Assembly (NCBI GenBank): GCA_030544215.1
Contig: JARZZO010000009.1
Location: 56,353,129 to 56,417,128 of the forward strand
Length of the DNA: 64,000 bases
Reading direction: 5' to 3'
Source: Zantedeschia hybrid cultivar
Lineage: Eukaryota > Streptophyta > Magnoliopsida > Alismatales > Araceae
In this document: positions 22,311 through 33,240 of the stretch, piece by piece
How the letters are laid out: each line of letters begins with the position of its first letter
How positions within the stretch are numbered: the first letter of the stretch is position 1
Position numbers and translations under genes: made by a program
The notes under the pieces: model-generated
The model's input: the letters and a program-made list of their open reading frames with translations, nothing else
What the model was told of the DNA's origin: nothing
The model's database searches: none

Positions 22311-22972
22311 GGAGTTGAGAGAGGGAGTTTGCAAAGGAAAAAGGGAAAAATCACCGGTGATCGCCGAAGAGAGCTCGAGGAGAGAGAAAGCAAAGGGAAA
22401 AGTGAGGAAGAAAGGGTGGCCTTCGCAGGTTCTGTTAAAAAAGGTTGAAACGCGTCTGGGTACAGCGACGCATTTCGGGGCACATAAATTGAGGCAGCAA
22501 GGCCAGCTATTTGAAATTGAGGGAAAGGCGTCTGGACAGGACGACGCTTTTCAGGTTACCGCCAATTCTGGTCAAAAAGGTACAAGGCATGATGATGAAA
22601 GGCGTCTATATATCAAGACGCATTTTAGTGGATTAATCACAGAATTGATGGCAAAGTTCTGGAAAAAGTAAGAGAGAGAGTTGAAAGGCGTCTGGAGTAG
22701 TGGACGCGTTTTAAGCTTAATTCAGGATTTTGAGGATTAATGGCTAATTTTTGGAAAATGAATTATGGTTGAAAGGCGTCTTCCAGGGTGGACGCGTTTT
22801 GGATTAAGTAAACCCGAACTGTCATGTTTTAAGGAAAAATCCAGTTTTTACTAAAGGAAAAATCATGGACATATCACAGGAGATCAAGGAAGGATTTCAA
22901 AACATAAAGGAACGATTCTTTATTCAAAAAAATCCTTTATTACATCAGGAAAAGAAAAGGAAAAGGGAACAC
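22311..22972 (-). promoter_or_regulatory. Intergenic region upstream of PMD gene, five GCGTC modules
   Basis: This 662-bp stretch separates the end of the DUF7745-like gene from the PMD start codon. It holds single module copies at 22444-22480, 22521-22556, 22596-22629, 22680-22714 and 22769-22802. The spacer of the third contains TATATA, which could serve as a minus-strand TATA about 300 bp before the ATG. I infer a promoter region; no coding sequence is seen. Confidence 0.55.
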
Positions 22973-24339
22973 TTAAGGAAGAAATTCCTGAAGTGCTAGT
23001 ATGTATGCAACCTTCAATCCTCTATCTCTATTTTTAGAGGATTTTACATGATGACTAAAGCTAATATTCCATAAGGTAACAATAAGTTTTGTAGCTTCAT
23101 AGTCTTCATCGGATTCCAGAGCACGCTTTTTGATTGGAGATGTATGGGAGAACTCGGGGAAATCATGGCAAGGCAGGCTGAGTTGAGGAAAGCATCGATG
23201 GGAGTTGTACAGCACGAACTCAGTAGCCCCGATTAGCTTAAGTTCTGCTCCCGCTGCACGGCGTACTCGGATGGGCTTTCCAACAAGTGCAAGTGGAGAA
23301 GGGTCAAACCCATTGGATGACATGCATCTCAAGTACTCTCTCCAGTCAGCCCGAGTCTTGAGCTTCGGTACTTGGTTGATCATCCTCTCGTTGAATTTCA
23401 CGATGTTTGGAATGTGGAAGATCGGGCTGTTCTGATAGATCTGAGACGGTCTTGCTGACATCCTCGTGTGATATTCGAATTTAAAGTGTAGCTCGACCCA
23501 TAGGGCGAAAAGCAGCATGCACCCGTAAGGAGGTTGACCTGTGGACGCCGCAAAGAGCCCACTGTAGAGGTAAGCCAGGACCGCAGTGCTGATGGATTTT
23601 CCTTCGAAGATCGCACAGATCGCGTTGACTTGATCATCTTCGAGGATGTTGTCTTGCGCGGGAAAGAACAGAGCCCCGGCAAGGCACGTGATGAAAGCCT
23701 TCGTCACGTCTTCAGCTTCATCCTCCCTCAAATCATCAATCTCGTATAAGGTCCACTCTGCAAGCTTCGCGAGGTTGATCCCTTTCCTGGTAAGGCACCC
23801 TTTTACCTCTGTGGGGTCCTTCATAATTGACGTCAGTAGTTGTTGGCCGGTGTTCTTTTCCTTTATCAAGGCCATCTTATTCTTGATCTTCGGAAGGCCC
23901 AACAAAAGCTCGGCCTCCTCTAAAAGGATAGTGCACTCGAACTGAGGGAAGAGAAAGGTGTGGGTTTAAGGATGCCACTGCTCGATCAAGGCACCCATGG
24001 CCGCCCAATCCATGTTTGGGCTCTTGTAGTGCTTAGCGTGGACCACCAAGCCTTGGAGATTCCACTTGGAGATGAAAGTTTGTATAGAGAGTTTAGGACT
24101 CTTAGCAAGCTTTCGAATCCAAGGGAGGGAAGTGAATCTTCTTGGACCGGGAAACATGGGGTATGCCTGGAAAGATAGAAGAAAAGATCAATTTGAAAAG
24201 AACATGAAGAACATGGGGGAAAAAGAGGAAATTGAAGAAGAAGGATTGAAGGGAAGAGAATTCAACTTACTTGAAGGTTAGAATCTCTCCCGCTTAGGTG
24301 ATTCTCTACCTCGGAGAGCTTCTCCAGCGTCCTCCTCAT
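22973..24339 (-). pseudogene. Antisense DUF7745/PMD-like gene, two exons
   Basis: On the minus strand, exon 1 (24339-24271) encodes MRRTLEKLSEVENHLSGRDS and a few more residues. A GT-AG phase-0 intron (24270-24167) follows, then exon 2 (24166-22973). The product would be 420 residues. Exon 2 has the aminotransferase-like/plant mobile fold signature: MGALIEQWHP, then THTFLFPQFECTILLEEAEL, then LGLPKIKNKMALI, with a hydrophobic TKAFITCLAGALFFPAQDN and AVLAYLYSGLFAASTG helix pair as in DUF7745 proteins. One premature TAA falls between HP and THTF, where family members usually have Glu. A minus-strand TATA box lies about 155 bp before the ATG. The gene is in tandem with the PMD gene, in the same orientation and opposite to Tat-1. 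Function is unknown. Confidence 0.78.
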
Positions 24340-24491
24340 CCTTTTGCTTGAAGAACTTATCTTATTTTCGAGTTTCTTCCTTCTTGAAGCTTTGAAGTCT
24401 TGAAAATCTTGGAAATCCTTTGAACTTTGAAGAAAAACTCTAACCTTGATCTCTAGATTGTGGTAGGATTACTTTGAAACAAGTTAATGAA

Positions 24492-24502
24492 GTTTATATA
24501 GA
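24492..24502 (-). promoter_or_regulatory. TATA box of antisense DUF7745-like gene
   Basis: On the minus strand the sequence reads CTATATAAAC, about 155 bp upstream of the start codon at 24339. Distance and sequence fit a plant core promoter with a 5' UTR of roughly 120 bp. A tandem pair of GCGTC modules lies about 100 bp further upstream. Confidence 0.6.
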
Positions 24503-24600
24503 AGCAATTGCGATCTTAGGAAGACTTTTCCGGATTGGAAAAGGGATGAGCATTAGAAGAGTTGGAATCCGATTGGGAATCAGCCAGAACCTGTTTGTGT

Positions 24601-24677
24601 GACTGAAAATGCGTCGTTGAACAGCGACGCGTTTTAGGTGACTGAAGGGCGTCGGCGCGACACGACACATTTCAGGC
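24601..24677. repeat. GCGTC/GACGC module pair upstream of DUF7745-like gene
   Basis: Two adjacent copies are present. The first (CTGAAAATGCGTC ... GACGCGTTTTAG) is well preserved. The second (CTGAAGGGCGTC ... GACACATTTCAG) has a decayed right arm. They sit about 100-180 bp upstream of the TATA box of the antisense gene. Confidence 0.8.
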
Positions 24678-25916
24678 TTTTCTGCTATTTTACCCGAAAT
24701 CCAATGTTTAGCCATATTTTGATGCTTGTTTGAAGTTACTGATGAATTTTTGAGTGCAGGTAATTCAGGAAAATCCAAATGAAGTTGGAAAATATCAAGA
24801 AGATCCCACTGTGTGAGTTTATGAGTCCCGATCGTGGCTAAAAAGAAGGTTATCTCTATCCCTTGTACTCTTTCATGTAATTGATTTGCATCATCATTAC
24901 TATATGTTAAATATTTATTAGAGTATATCAAGGACCTTGTGGTTTCGATGAAACTGGAATTTGAGTTCCCCTTCAATAAAAACAGTGATAATTCGAGATA
25001 ATTCTTAGTCACATGGATAGTCCGTTGGATTGTTAATTAGTGAGGACGATGGTTCCACTTTTTGTAAAGCAGTGCGTGGATAAACGAGCTTCGGCTTAGC
25101 ACTGAATTACAAGAATTGGTATCTTAACTCATTAATGATAATTTAACAATATTATCCTTGATTAATTTATATTTTATTTGACTTTATATTTTTCTTTTAG
25201 CCCAGCATGCATCATATAGGACTTTGAAATCGCTGAGATAAAAATTAATTGCTGATTAAATTTCATTGATCAAATAATTCCCAACATGATATGAAATATT
25301 CCATTCTGAATTGAGTATCTTGATTATCTTTGAGGTTCGCTTGAAGATATCTTTGGAATTCTATCCTTTCTTGGACTCTTTATCCAATATTTCTTGTTTT
25401 CTTTTAAGATCCATCATGGCTGCAGCACGTCCACATTGGCTGGAAAACGCTCCCCATGAGGAAACCTGCAGTGTTTACGACCTGGGATACTTCCCACTCC
25501 GTAGAGGTTGATCAACCTTATTTTATTTCCTTGTTTACCTCATCCAGACAAGATTGATTCCATTGATCTCCTTGAGCTATCTTCATCGATGATTTTGAGA
25601 AAAAAATTCCAATCATGTGTTGTTAAGAGCGTGTCTCATCACACCTTGGCATCACCTTTTCAGTACATTCCATTTCATTTCATTCCCTTGCAAAGACGAT
25701 GCCAAGGTGAGGCAGCTATAGCCACGCTAATTTTGACATCATTTTGAGTAAATTTCATATCATTTGATAATGCCTCAGAATGGTCTGATATTTAATCATT
25801 GGTTAATTTTTATTAATCTTTTGGTTAATTATCTAAATAGTGTTGGATCAGACAGACATAATTTAAGTTAATTAATTAAATTGATTTTAACTCAAATTTT
25901 AGTTAAAATATGAAGA

Positions 25917-26220
25917 AGTCTAAAAGACGTCTACCTGTGCAGACGCCATTTAGAGTTTTATTCGTATTTTGATATTTAAATTTGAATTTTAATTAATTGA
26001 TTAATTAGCTAAAAGACGTCTTTAAGGCACGACGCCATTTAGGTTTCCTAAGTTGTTTCTATCTCTTTTCCGGATGTTTATCCTTATCTTAATTAGTCTA
26101 ACAGGCGTCTCCACATAGCGATGCGTTTTAGATAATTACAGATAATAACGAACTTCTCCCGGATGTTTATCCTTATCTTAATTAGCTAAAAGACGTCTCT
26201 CATTGGCGACGCGTTTTAGA
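25917..26220. repeat. Four regularly spaced GCGTC/GACGC modules
   Basis: Copies lie at 25917-25955, 26008-26042, 26097-26132 and 26184-26220, about 88 bp apart. Typical arms are CTAAAAGACGTC and GACGCCATTTAG. The last two are followed by the same phrase (GATAATTACAGATAAT) and preceded by the same TTATCCTTATCTTAATTAG, so the module lies inside a larger local duplication. They end about 100 bp before the TATA box at 26324. Confidence 0.85.
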
Positions 26221-26322
26221 TAATTACAGATAATGATGAATTAATCAGTGTTTATCTATTTGTTAAGCTGGATAAACTTCAAAATTTCCATGATAATCCA
26301 TTAATAACTGCGGATGTAAAAG

Positions 26323-26333
26323 TCTATAAATAC
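26323..26333 (+). promoter_or_regulatory. TATA box of probable Tat-1 LTR promoter
   Basis: TCTATAAATAC is a strong plant TATA match on the strand of Tat-1. It follows the array of GCGTC modules by about 100 bp, as expected for a U3 promoter. Confidence 0.6.
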
Positions 26334-26357
26334 CCAATTCCTTAGTCAGTGAAGAGT

Positions 26358-26436
26358 TAGTGATAGTGATGTTGATGCAAGTGACAGTGATAGTGATGTT
26401 GATGCAAGTGATAGTGATAGTGATTTTAGTAAGAGT
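26358..26436 (+). repeat. 27-bp tandem repeat (GTGATA-rich)
   Basis: A unit built from GTGATAGTGATGTTGATGCA plus about seven bases is repeated just over twice and trails into GTGATA hexamers. It starts about 30 bp after the TATA box, so it would be at the start of the transcript. Confidence 0.7.
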
Positions 26437-27121
26437 GATAATTTGTGTGCGATTCAAGAGGGAGACGACGTCCAAACGCTGAGGTGCTGCTGCTCCCGGG
26501 AGTCGGCATCCTTTCTTCATCCGTTCTTCATCCATCCAAGATCCTCTCAAGACCAAGGCTTCCCAGGGGCCATCCAACTTAACTTTCAATTAATTTCTGC
26601 ATCCTTCTCACATTTTTCATCACATTAGGCTCACATTTTTCATCACATCACTCCATGCAATACATACACACACTAGCATTATTTTCCAAACCTATTTGTT
26701 AAGGAGGTTTAAAAGACCATTCAACAAGTGAGTTCGTTTGTTTAGTTGCATGTTTAAAATTTCTTCTGGAATGGATACTACTTCTGCCTGAGTTCTCATT
26801 GTTCTTTATTTCTTTCCATTTCTTGCAAGGTACAAAAAGAGAATCAAGAAGAGGGAATCAACAGCGAACAACAAGGCATCTAGATGATCCTCAAAGCCCA
26901 GTAAGCAGCCAAAGCAAGAACAAAGATAGAAATGGCTCTCTTTCTTCAGCCGGCTGAAGGAGGGGAGCCAAGAACTCAACATCTCCCACATCCAAATAGG
27001 TAGGCAATCAAATCTTTCTTTTGGAACTTTTTAGTCAAAAGTTTCTGGCGATCACATCACCTAGTTTCTTTTTAATAGGTTTATTTTTCACTTAAATAAC
27101 ATAATTTTCATGATAATCACA

Positions 27122-27686
27122 GACCCAATTTGAGCACTCACAATGATGAGGCAGGTCTATGGATTGAGTTTTCTCCTGATATAACTCCTCAAGATTACCC
27201 ACTTTCTCTATTTGAAAGAAAAAAAATTCAAAATTTAGACTAGCATGTGTTTTAACTTCTTCTGTGGAAACATAAAGTGTTCAAAGTCATGATTAATGTC
27301 TAAAAGAGCACTCACTTTATCTCCTTCTTTTTCATCATTTAAGCTCTCCTCAGGACTGACAGGTGTGATCATGGATGCATCTTGCTGGTTACTCTCAGAA
27401 TTCTGCATGGATTGATTCATGCCAACATTTCCTACTTTCACCTGATGTGACTCCTCAAAACTCTCTAAGATCAATCATGATGTGGGCATTTTCAGTCTAA
27501 GGGATCTCAGGTTGAATTGGTGAATTGAATTTGTTGGTCAAACACAGGTGATAGATCTTCCAGATTTTAATTAGCTTGCTAGGTAATTATTTTGGATCCA
27601 TCTTCAAAGTGACTTTAGTTAAATAGTCTACTATGGCCTACATTCTACCAATGGTTTGTTGTTGGGCCAAGACCATTTGCTAAAGT
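27122..27686 (-). pseudogene. gag: Ath-C gag-region fragment, left part
   Basis: This stretch is homologous to 32025-32585 of Ath-B (minus strand): both share the GGCCTACATT, AAGTGTTCAAAGTC and TCATTTAAGCTCTCCTC phrases. It is the gag-to-protease linker of an Athila-like element read on the minus strand, with a short open segment at 27235-27474. The rest of gag lies beyond the Copia LTR and the AT repeat, at 45307-46000. The left edge is the Tat-1 boundary. Confidence 0.75.
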
Positions 27687-27940
27687 TGTAAGATACTCGC
27701 AAGACGCAGCAGAAGAAACAAATCGACGAGCAATAAGATCGAGACGTGATGTTCTTACTATTGGAACTCAAAATGATAGAGAGAACGAATTTTTAACCTT
27801 TGCGGGGTCAAGAAAAATCTCTTGAGTATTGAAGATGAGCGAGGGGAGACGAACGAGCAGAGATTTGTGGTACAGGGTAGCCGCATATGCACACGGCCTC
27901 TAGACGTACTATCTATACGGATCTACGCACATACAGGATC

Positions 27941-28777
27941 TATTAGTCTTAGGTGGCCTACAAGCCAATCCGATTTTATATAATCTTGTTTATTTATTAA
28001 TAAAATGAAATTATTTCATTATGTGTAATTCATTTTATTATCGTTTCATAATGAAGTCCATGAATATGTGGAATAGTGATCAGATTATGACGAAATCATA
28101 CTAATGAGACTGATCGCTTATACACATATATTCTTAATTGTTCTTAATCGGAGGATATCTAGAAGGACATCAGATATCTGGTTAGATTAGTATAGATTAC
28201 TCCTGCTCATATTATGAGGGTGACTGATCTCATAGTCACTTGTATGGAGATACTAAGGTGAATCTGTAAGTGCTCATTAAAGCATGAGTTTACTGAACTG
28301 ATCTAACTGAATCGCTCGATGGTAATGTACGTAACTGTTAACTAGCTTAATTCTATTGTCGCAGTTGCATGGGTGGTTATTGGACCTGAGACACCAAGGA
28401 CACCTTGTCGGTGGACTTCTGTACTTTGACTTTGGTTTACGGATCTCTATTCACGGGATTCTAAACAACCAAAGATCGGGTATACCAAGATACCGTCGAA
28501 GGGAATTGAATGTTCAATAAAGAATCATTCGCTCTCGGTATTCAGAGAGAGAATGCTCTAGGTAGGATGCACAGGAGTCCCTGACCAGGGCGAACTATAA
28601 TATCGGGAAAGGAGTTTTCTGATATTATACGGCAACATCTGACCCAAATGAGTCGGTCAGTTAGGGTTTGACGGTTCACCATATCCTGAGTTGACTCGAG
28701 AGCATTGTGCAAATGAATGATTAAATCTACGCGATAACTGTCAGAAGAAAGGTTCCAAAAGTGCGTTAGTTAATGAT
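27941..28777 (+). repeat. Cop-1 5' LTR, truncated
   Basis: The sequence is collinear with the first ~830 bp of the LTR at 42358. It stops where Ath-B begins (28778). The rest of this LTR is not found on the other side of Ath-B, so a deletion accompanied or followed the insertion. Confidence 0.8.
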
Positions 28778-30092
28778 TGATCATACACATGCGTCGTTAA
28801 ACACTCGCACAACCGTCAATTTAAATTAAACGAAACTCATGTATGTTAAGCATATGGCATGAAGCGAGTGATGAGTATGGGTTGAATCCACAGGAAAATC
28901 TCAGATTTTAAAGTTGAAAGTATTGAATTTTTAGAGGAAAAATAGAGAAGAAAGAAGACGAAGTGTGATGATTTGATAGAGAATAATTAAAACTAGTTGG
29001 ATTTACTACGAACTCACAAAAGGAGCACCTATAAACGAGCATAATTAGACTATCTACATAGCTAAGACTACCCATAAAATATTAAATAACAGAATAATAC
29101 AAAATTTGAGTGACGTCAACAGGAGAAAAAGAAACAGTTGTAGAAGAAAAAGATCGTGAAAATGCTACTTGTTTCAAACAAACTACCGTCAAATAGAATC
29201 ATAACTTCATGAACTTTTACAAGGACATTTAAAGTATAAAAATAATATGACTCTCAGAAGACAACGTTTACAGAAAATATTCAAAATATTAGGTAACACA
29301 GACAACTTAAAAACTAGAGAGAGAAAACTAATGTTTGCAATCGTCACAACCCTTCGCGCCGATCCTTGGTGGTCCTGAACTCCTTCCAATGGTCAGTTGC
29401 AATGCCTCGAGTCCACCTTCAACCCCTAGAAGCCACTGGTTTGAGAGAGATGTAGAGAGAGAGAGAGAGAGAAAGCTAGAGAGAGAGGGGGAGAGGTTGC
29501 TACACTATTGCGGTACTGTAGCAAGGGGAGAGAGTGCAGAAGAAGATGCCGCCATTCGGTTCCCAAGGGGAGAGTTTTAAAAAGGAGAGAGGAGAGAGAG
29601 AAAAGGAAAAGGTAAAAGAGTGCCGGCAGTTACTCCTTGTGGTTTCATTAGATAAAAAGTTAGGACATCCTTCTTATTGATTTTCTTACCCAAAATACCC
29701 TTATATTTATCCCGTGCACAAAAATAAACGTTATTATTAAGATTTGAACTCAAGTCACTCCAACAAGCACCAAGTAGTCCAATGAACTGTGCCACATGTT
29801 CTTTATATCATGTTCACACAAAATAAATTAAAATTAGATTTCTATGGTGAACATAATAACAATGATGCTCAAATAAAATTATTATATATCACGGTTTTAC
29901 CGAAAATCCACAAATACGCTACACTAAGTTTTTCACATGAAATGACTATATTTTTAACTCGGAATTCAACAAAATTGGTGTCGTTGGAAACAACTCAAAA
30001 TTATCTATCATCACATGTAATTTTGCACATAAAATAATGAGTGTAAAGTATAATTTCAATCAATTAATGCTCAAGAATGCGTAATTATCGCA
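28778..30092 (-). repeat. Ath-B 3' LTR
   Basis: On the minus strand it starts TGCGATAATTACGC at 30092 and ends GTATGATCA at 28778, 1,315 bp. It keeps the Athila-type end (TTTAACGACGC ... GATCA) also seen in Ath-A. It contains the tRNA-like segment at 29736-29798 and a GA/CT-rich tract near 29450-29620. Confidence 0.85.
29736..29798 (-). ncRNA. tRNA-like segment with A and B boxes in Ath-B LTR
   Basis: On the minus strand, TGGCACAGTTCATTGG resembles a pol III A box and GAGTTCAAATC a B box. Their starts are 43 bp apart, the spacing of a normal tRNA gene. It lies just after the phrase ending ACATG that also precedes the related segments in Ath-A and Ath-C. I see no complete cloverleaf, so this is a tRNA-derived relic, not a tRNA gene. 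Confidence 0.5.
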
Positions 30093-31397
30093 ACTCCCAA
30101 CTTAATCATTGCTAGTCCCTTAGCAATGCAAATAATAAAAAATTAGGACTACAATGATCTTTGGAAAGTCATGCTTCATTTAAAGGTTATCTGTCAGTAA
30201 TAATTACATGATAGCCAGTTAGCTAAGCTGAAGTTCTCATTTACCGCACTACACTTGGAGTCCCGATAGGTGATTGTTCATAAAAATTGACATGCTTAGA
30301 GTTCATTTCCATCCTTTCTAGTATATCATTGCCTTTGTTGACCCTTGGGGTAGAACTCCTGGAGAAGAGAAGAGAAAAGGAAGTCTCCTGATCAGTCAGT
30401 AAGGATCGCTTTTAGCTCTCGTCCCGACTCAACACTTTTTAAGATTTGGTCTTATTTTGATATGAGGGACTTTTAAATTAGCGCGGCTTTTTAGTTTACT
30501 TGCATTCTTTGCCTTTTAGAGTTCGTACTTTTTGCCACTCTTTTTAATTTGCTTGAGGGGAGGTGTGTACTTTTTGCCACCTACCTTCCTTTGGCTCTTT
30601 CGAAGCATTTTTGCTATTTGTCATTCAATTTACATACTTAAAACTGTCTCCTTTTCAATGACTGCCTCCTTAGAGTGCTGAGTGCGTTGGTCCTTTATTA
30701 CGAATCCTGACCTTCCTTTCGTTTGACCCAAAAATAAAAGACAAAAAATGTAGTCCTACCCGTTAGGCCAACTCTAGCAATTCTACACTTTCAAGGTCTT
30801 CCACTCACTTTAAGTTGCCGTGTGCGTGTGAAAATAAACTTCCCGTGGCTCCTTATAGAGTAGGGGTTATAAAATTGATTTGTTTAGGTTTCCCTTAATA
30901 AAGTATGATTTTATGACAGCTTAAGTAGGGTGTAAAAAAGAATTTTTTAAAAAATTTTGAACATTTTTATCTGTGAAAAATGTAAGTTTTCTTCAAAAGA
31001 TTTTACAATCATGCACAATAGTTGCTCCCCCCAGCTTAAATGACATTGTCCTCAATGGCATAACAAATATAAAAGAATTACAGCCAAAGGAGTTAGCGAA
31101 GGAGAAATACAACCTGGGGCATCAAGATTTTTCATCCATTTTACGCCCAAGCCAACTGCCACCCGAATTATTAAGCCTATAAAGAAGAAAATTAAAAATA
31201 TATATATATTAAATTAACTTAAAAATATTGGGTTGCTTCCTAATAAGCGCTAAGTTTAACATCTTCAGCCAAACGCAATGTGCAAACTATCCAATGCCTG
31301 CTGGGACAAATTTTAGTACATGCATTCTGAAGTTTGTTGGTTGTAGTGGGCCAAGCATTACATACAATTGATGAGTCAGAGTGTTATCATTGAGCAT
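30093..31397 (-). other. Ath-B post-protease non-coding region
   Basis: The polypurine tract (AAGTTGGGAGT on the minus strand) borders the LTR at 30093. The region then matches the post-pol region of Ath-A, including the dyad block (about 31229-31259) and an internal polypurine copy near 31025-31040. There is no ORF of note. Confidence 0.7.
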
Positions 31398-31900
31398 TCA
31401 GATAAAAAAAATTGTCAACATGGTCAATGAGAGATTTTTTCTACTGAATTCATGGGCCATGTCAACAATGTACCCCTCTTCCTTTCCTTGATTAAACTGA
31501 AGGACTTGATCCCCAAGAAAAAGATTAGAAGTTCGCAGAATGATGGAGCATTGATTTAATGTCAGGGGTGATTTGGTGTCAAGGATGAGTAAATCAATAG
31601 GCACGTGGCTCCTATCCACCTGAATGAGAGTGTCTTTGATCATGCCACATGGCTGCTTAAGGAATTGATCAGTTAATTGCAAAGCACCCAATGTGGGCTT
31701 TAATTCTCTGATTCCAAATTTCTTAAAGACATCAATTGAGAGAATGTTCACTCCAGCCCCAATTTCAATAGGCCCCGATGAAGAATGATGTCTCGAATGT
31801 CACAAGAATTGAGTAGGGCAATGCACTTAATTTATATGAGAAAAGGGCTATTGATGTGGACTTGACCCAATAATTCCATCAGCTCTTTTATTTGGTCCAA
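31398..31900 (-). pseudogene. pol: Ath-B aspartic protease remnant
   Basis: The minus-strand reading has an Athila protease core, DVFKKFGIRELKPT then IDLLILDTKSPLTLNQCSII, but the catalytic DLGAS segment upstream is damaged. In place of the usual GRPFLAT it reads LRTSNLF. It ends LQFNQGKEEG and then leads straight into non-coding DNA, with no RT. Confidence 0.7.
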
Positions 31901-33240
31901 CTTTTAGTGGCCAGTGGGCCTCGATTCTTTGGCACTCGAGAAACGGATCATGGGTAAGTGAATATTTGAGTTCTTAGTAGACTCCTTCTCGTCCCCGTCA
32001 TCTCCCCCCAACATACCCTCAATAGGCTCTACCTGATGATTAGCCAAGTCTATGGCTTGAGTTTCCTCTTGATGCAATTCTTCAAGATTATCCACTTTCT
32101 AATCCATTGGTAATAAGAAATATTTATGATCTATACTAGTATGTGTATTTAATTCCTCTGTAGGAAATACAAAGTGTTCAAAGTCCGGGTGAATATTTAA
32201 AAGATCACTCACTTTCTCTTCCACCTTTTCATCATTTAAGCTCTCCTCCAAACTGACAAGTGTAGTTATTAATACATCTTGTTAGTCAGTCTCAGGGTTC
32301 TCCATATTGATGGTTTGATTAGTCCTAACATTTTCTATTTTCTCCTGATGTGACTCCTTAAGACTCTCTATGTTTTCAAAATCAGGCACGATGTGACTAT
32401 TTTCGGGTTGAGAGATATCAACTTGAATTTGTGAATTGAATTGTTGGTCAAAATCATGGGGTCTATCTACAAAAGTTTCAACGGGCTTGCTAGATACTTA
32501 TGCTGAGTCTATTCTTAGAGTAGCTTCACTCAAATAGTCTACTATGGCCTACATTAGGTCAATAGTGTTGGGCCAGGACTATTTGCTCTAACAGCTTAAA
32601 TTCTTCATCCTCATGTTGACTTAACTGCTGTGGAGGTGGGTAATTGGGCTGATCTTCAGAGTGTGGAGACCAAGGAGAGGGAGAGTAAGTGGGTATTGAA
32701 TACTCAGATTGTCCTTTAAGATGGACCTGGTCATAATAACTATGTTGGATTTGAGCCCAATCTTGGAAGTTTTGGACACAAGGACTTTGAATATGGTCCT
32801 GGTGGGGTTCCCAAGATGAATGAGAGTGGTTTTCCCATCTTAAGTCTAAGAAATTGGAGAATGGATCGTTACCTACTTGGGAAGAACTTTGGGTGACCCA
32901 ATCTTGGGAGTTGTTTTGATATTGGGCCCAATTTGAGATGTCTTGGATAGGCAAACTTTGGGCCTGAGCTTGCTCAGATGCCCCAGAGAGATCAGGATGG
33001 GCTTTCCAATTTGAATTGTAAAAGTTTGGCTTTTCGTTATAATTGGGTAGAGACAACCCTTGAACAATATGGGCTTGTTCTTGGGTGGATTGGGAAAATT
33101 GGACCTTATTTTAAAAATTATTAGCATAATGGGCTGGAGTTGCCCACGTGCAATAGTTCTCCTGATAAGAAGGTGGATTGTAGGATGTGAGAGAGTTTTG
33201 GTATGGGCCAAGAAATTGGTTCATTTGGATCCAATCTATG
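31901..33240 (-). pseudogene. gag: Ath-B gag, C-terminal half and linker
   Basis: The longest open piece (33056-32559) is Gln/Ser/Trp-rich with NDPFSNFLDLRWENHSHSSW. This matches the NDPFSN...W.NH..FSW pattern of the Ath-A gag tail after the zinc knuckle. Acidic linker pieces follow (32095-31904). I did not find a capsid domain or zinc knuckle, so the N-terminal half of gag appears to be deleted. Confidence 0.65.

Larger units (their letters stand above)
24812..27121 (+). repeat. Probable Tat-1 3' LTR (boundaries tentative)
   Basis: The right boundary near 27121 (TCACA) is supported because homology to Athila-like gag (Ath-C) begins at once after it. A candidate left end, TGTGAG at 24812, would give TGTGA...TCACA ends, but no convincing polypurine tract precedes it. 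The stretch carries four GCGTC modules (25917-26220), a TATA box at 26324 and a 27-bp tandem repeat, the layout of an LTR with U3, R and U5. I see no coding sequence in it. Confidence 0.4.

Noticed and set aside
24678..25916. Small plus-strand ORFs at 25311-25747
   Set aside because: Short, no recognisable domain, in AT-rich DNA; they look like chance ORFs.
21888..26220. CRISPR array
   Set aside because: The repeated modules are dispersed, inverted and variable in spacing, and the DNA is plant nuclear; spacing and design do not fit CRISPR.
29736..29798. Functional tRNA gene
   Set aside because: Only A- and B-box-like text is present; the acceptor and T stems do not pair convincingly.
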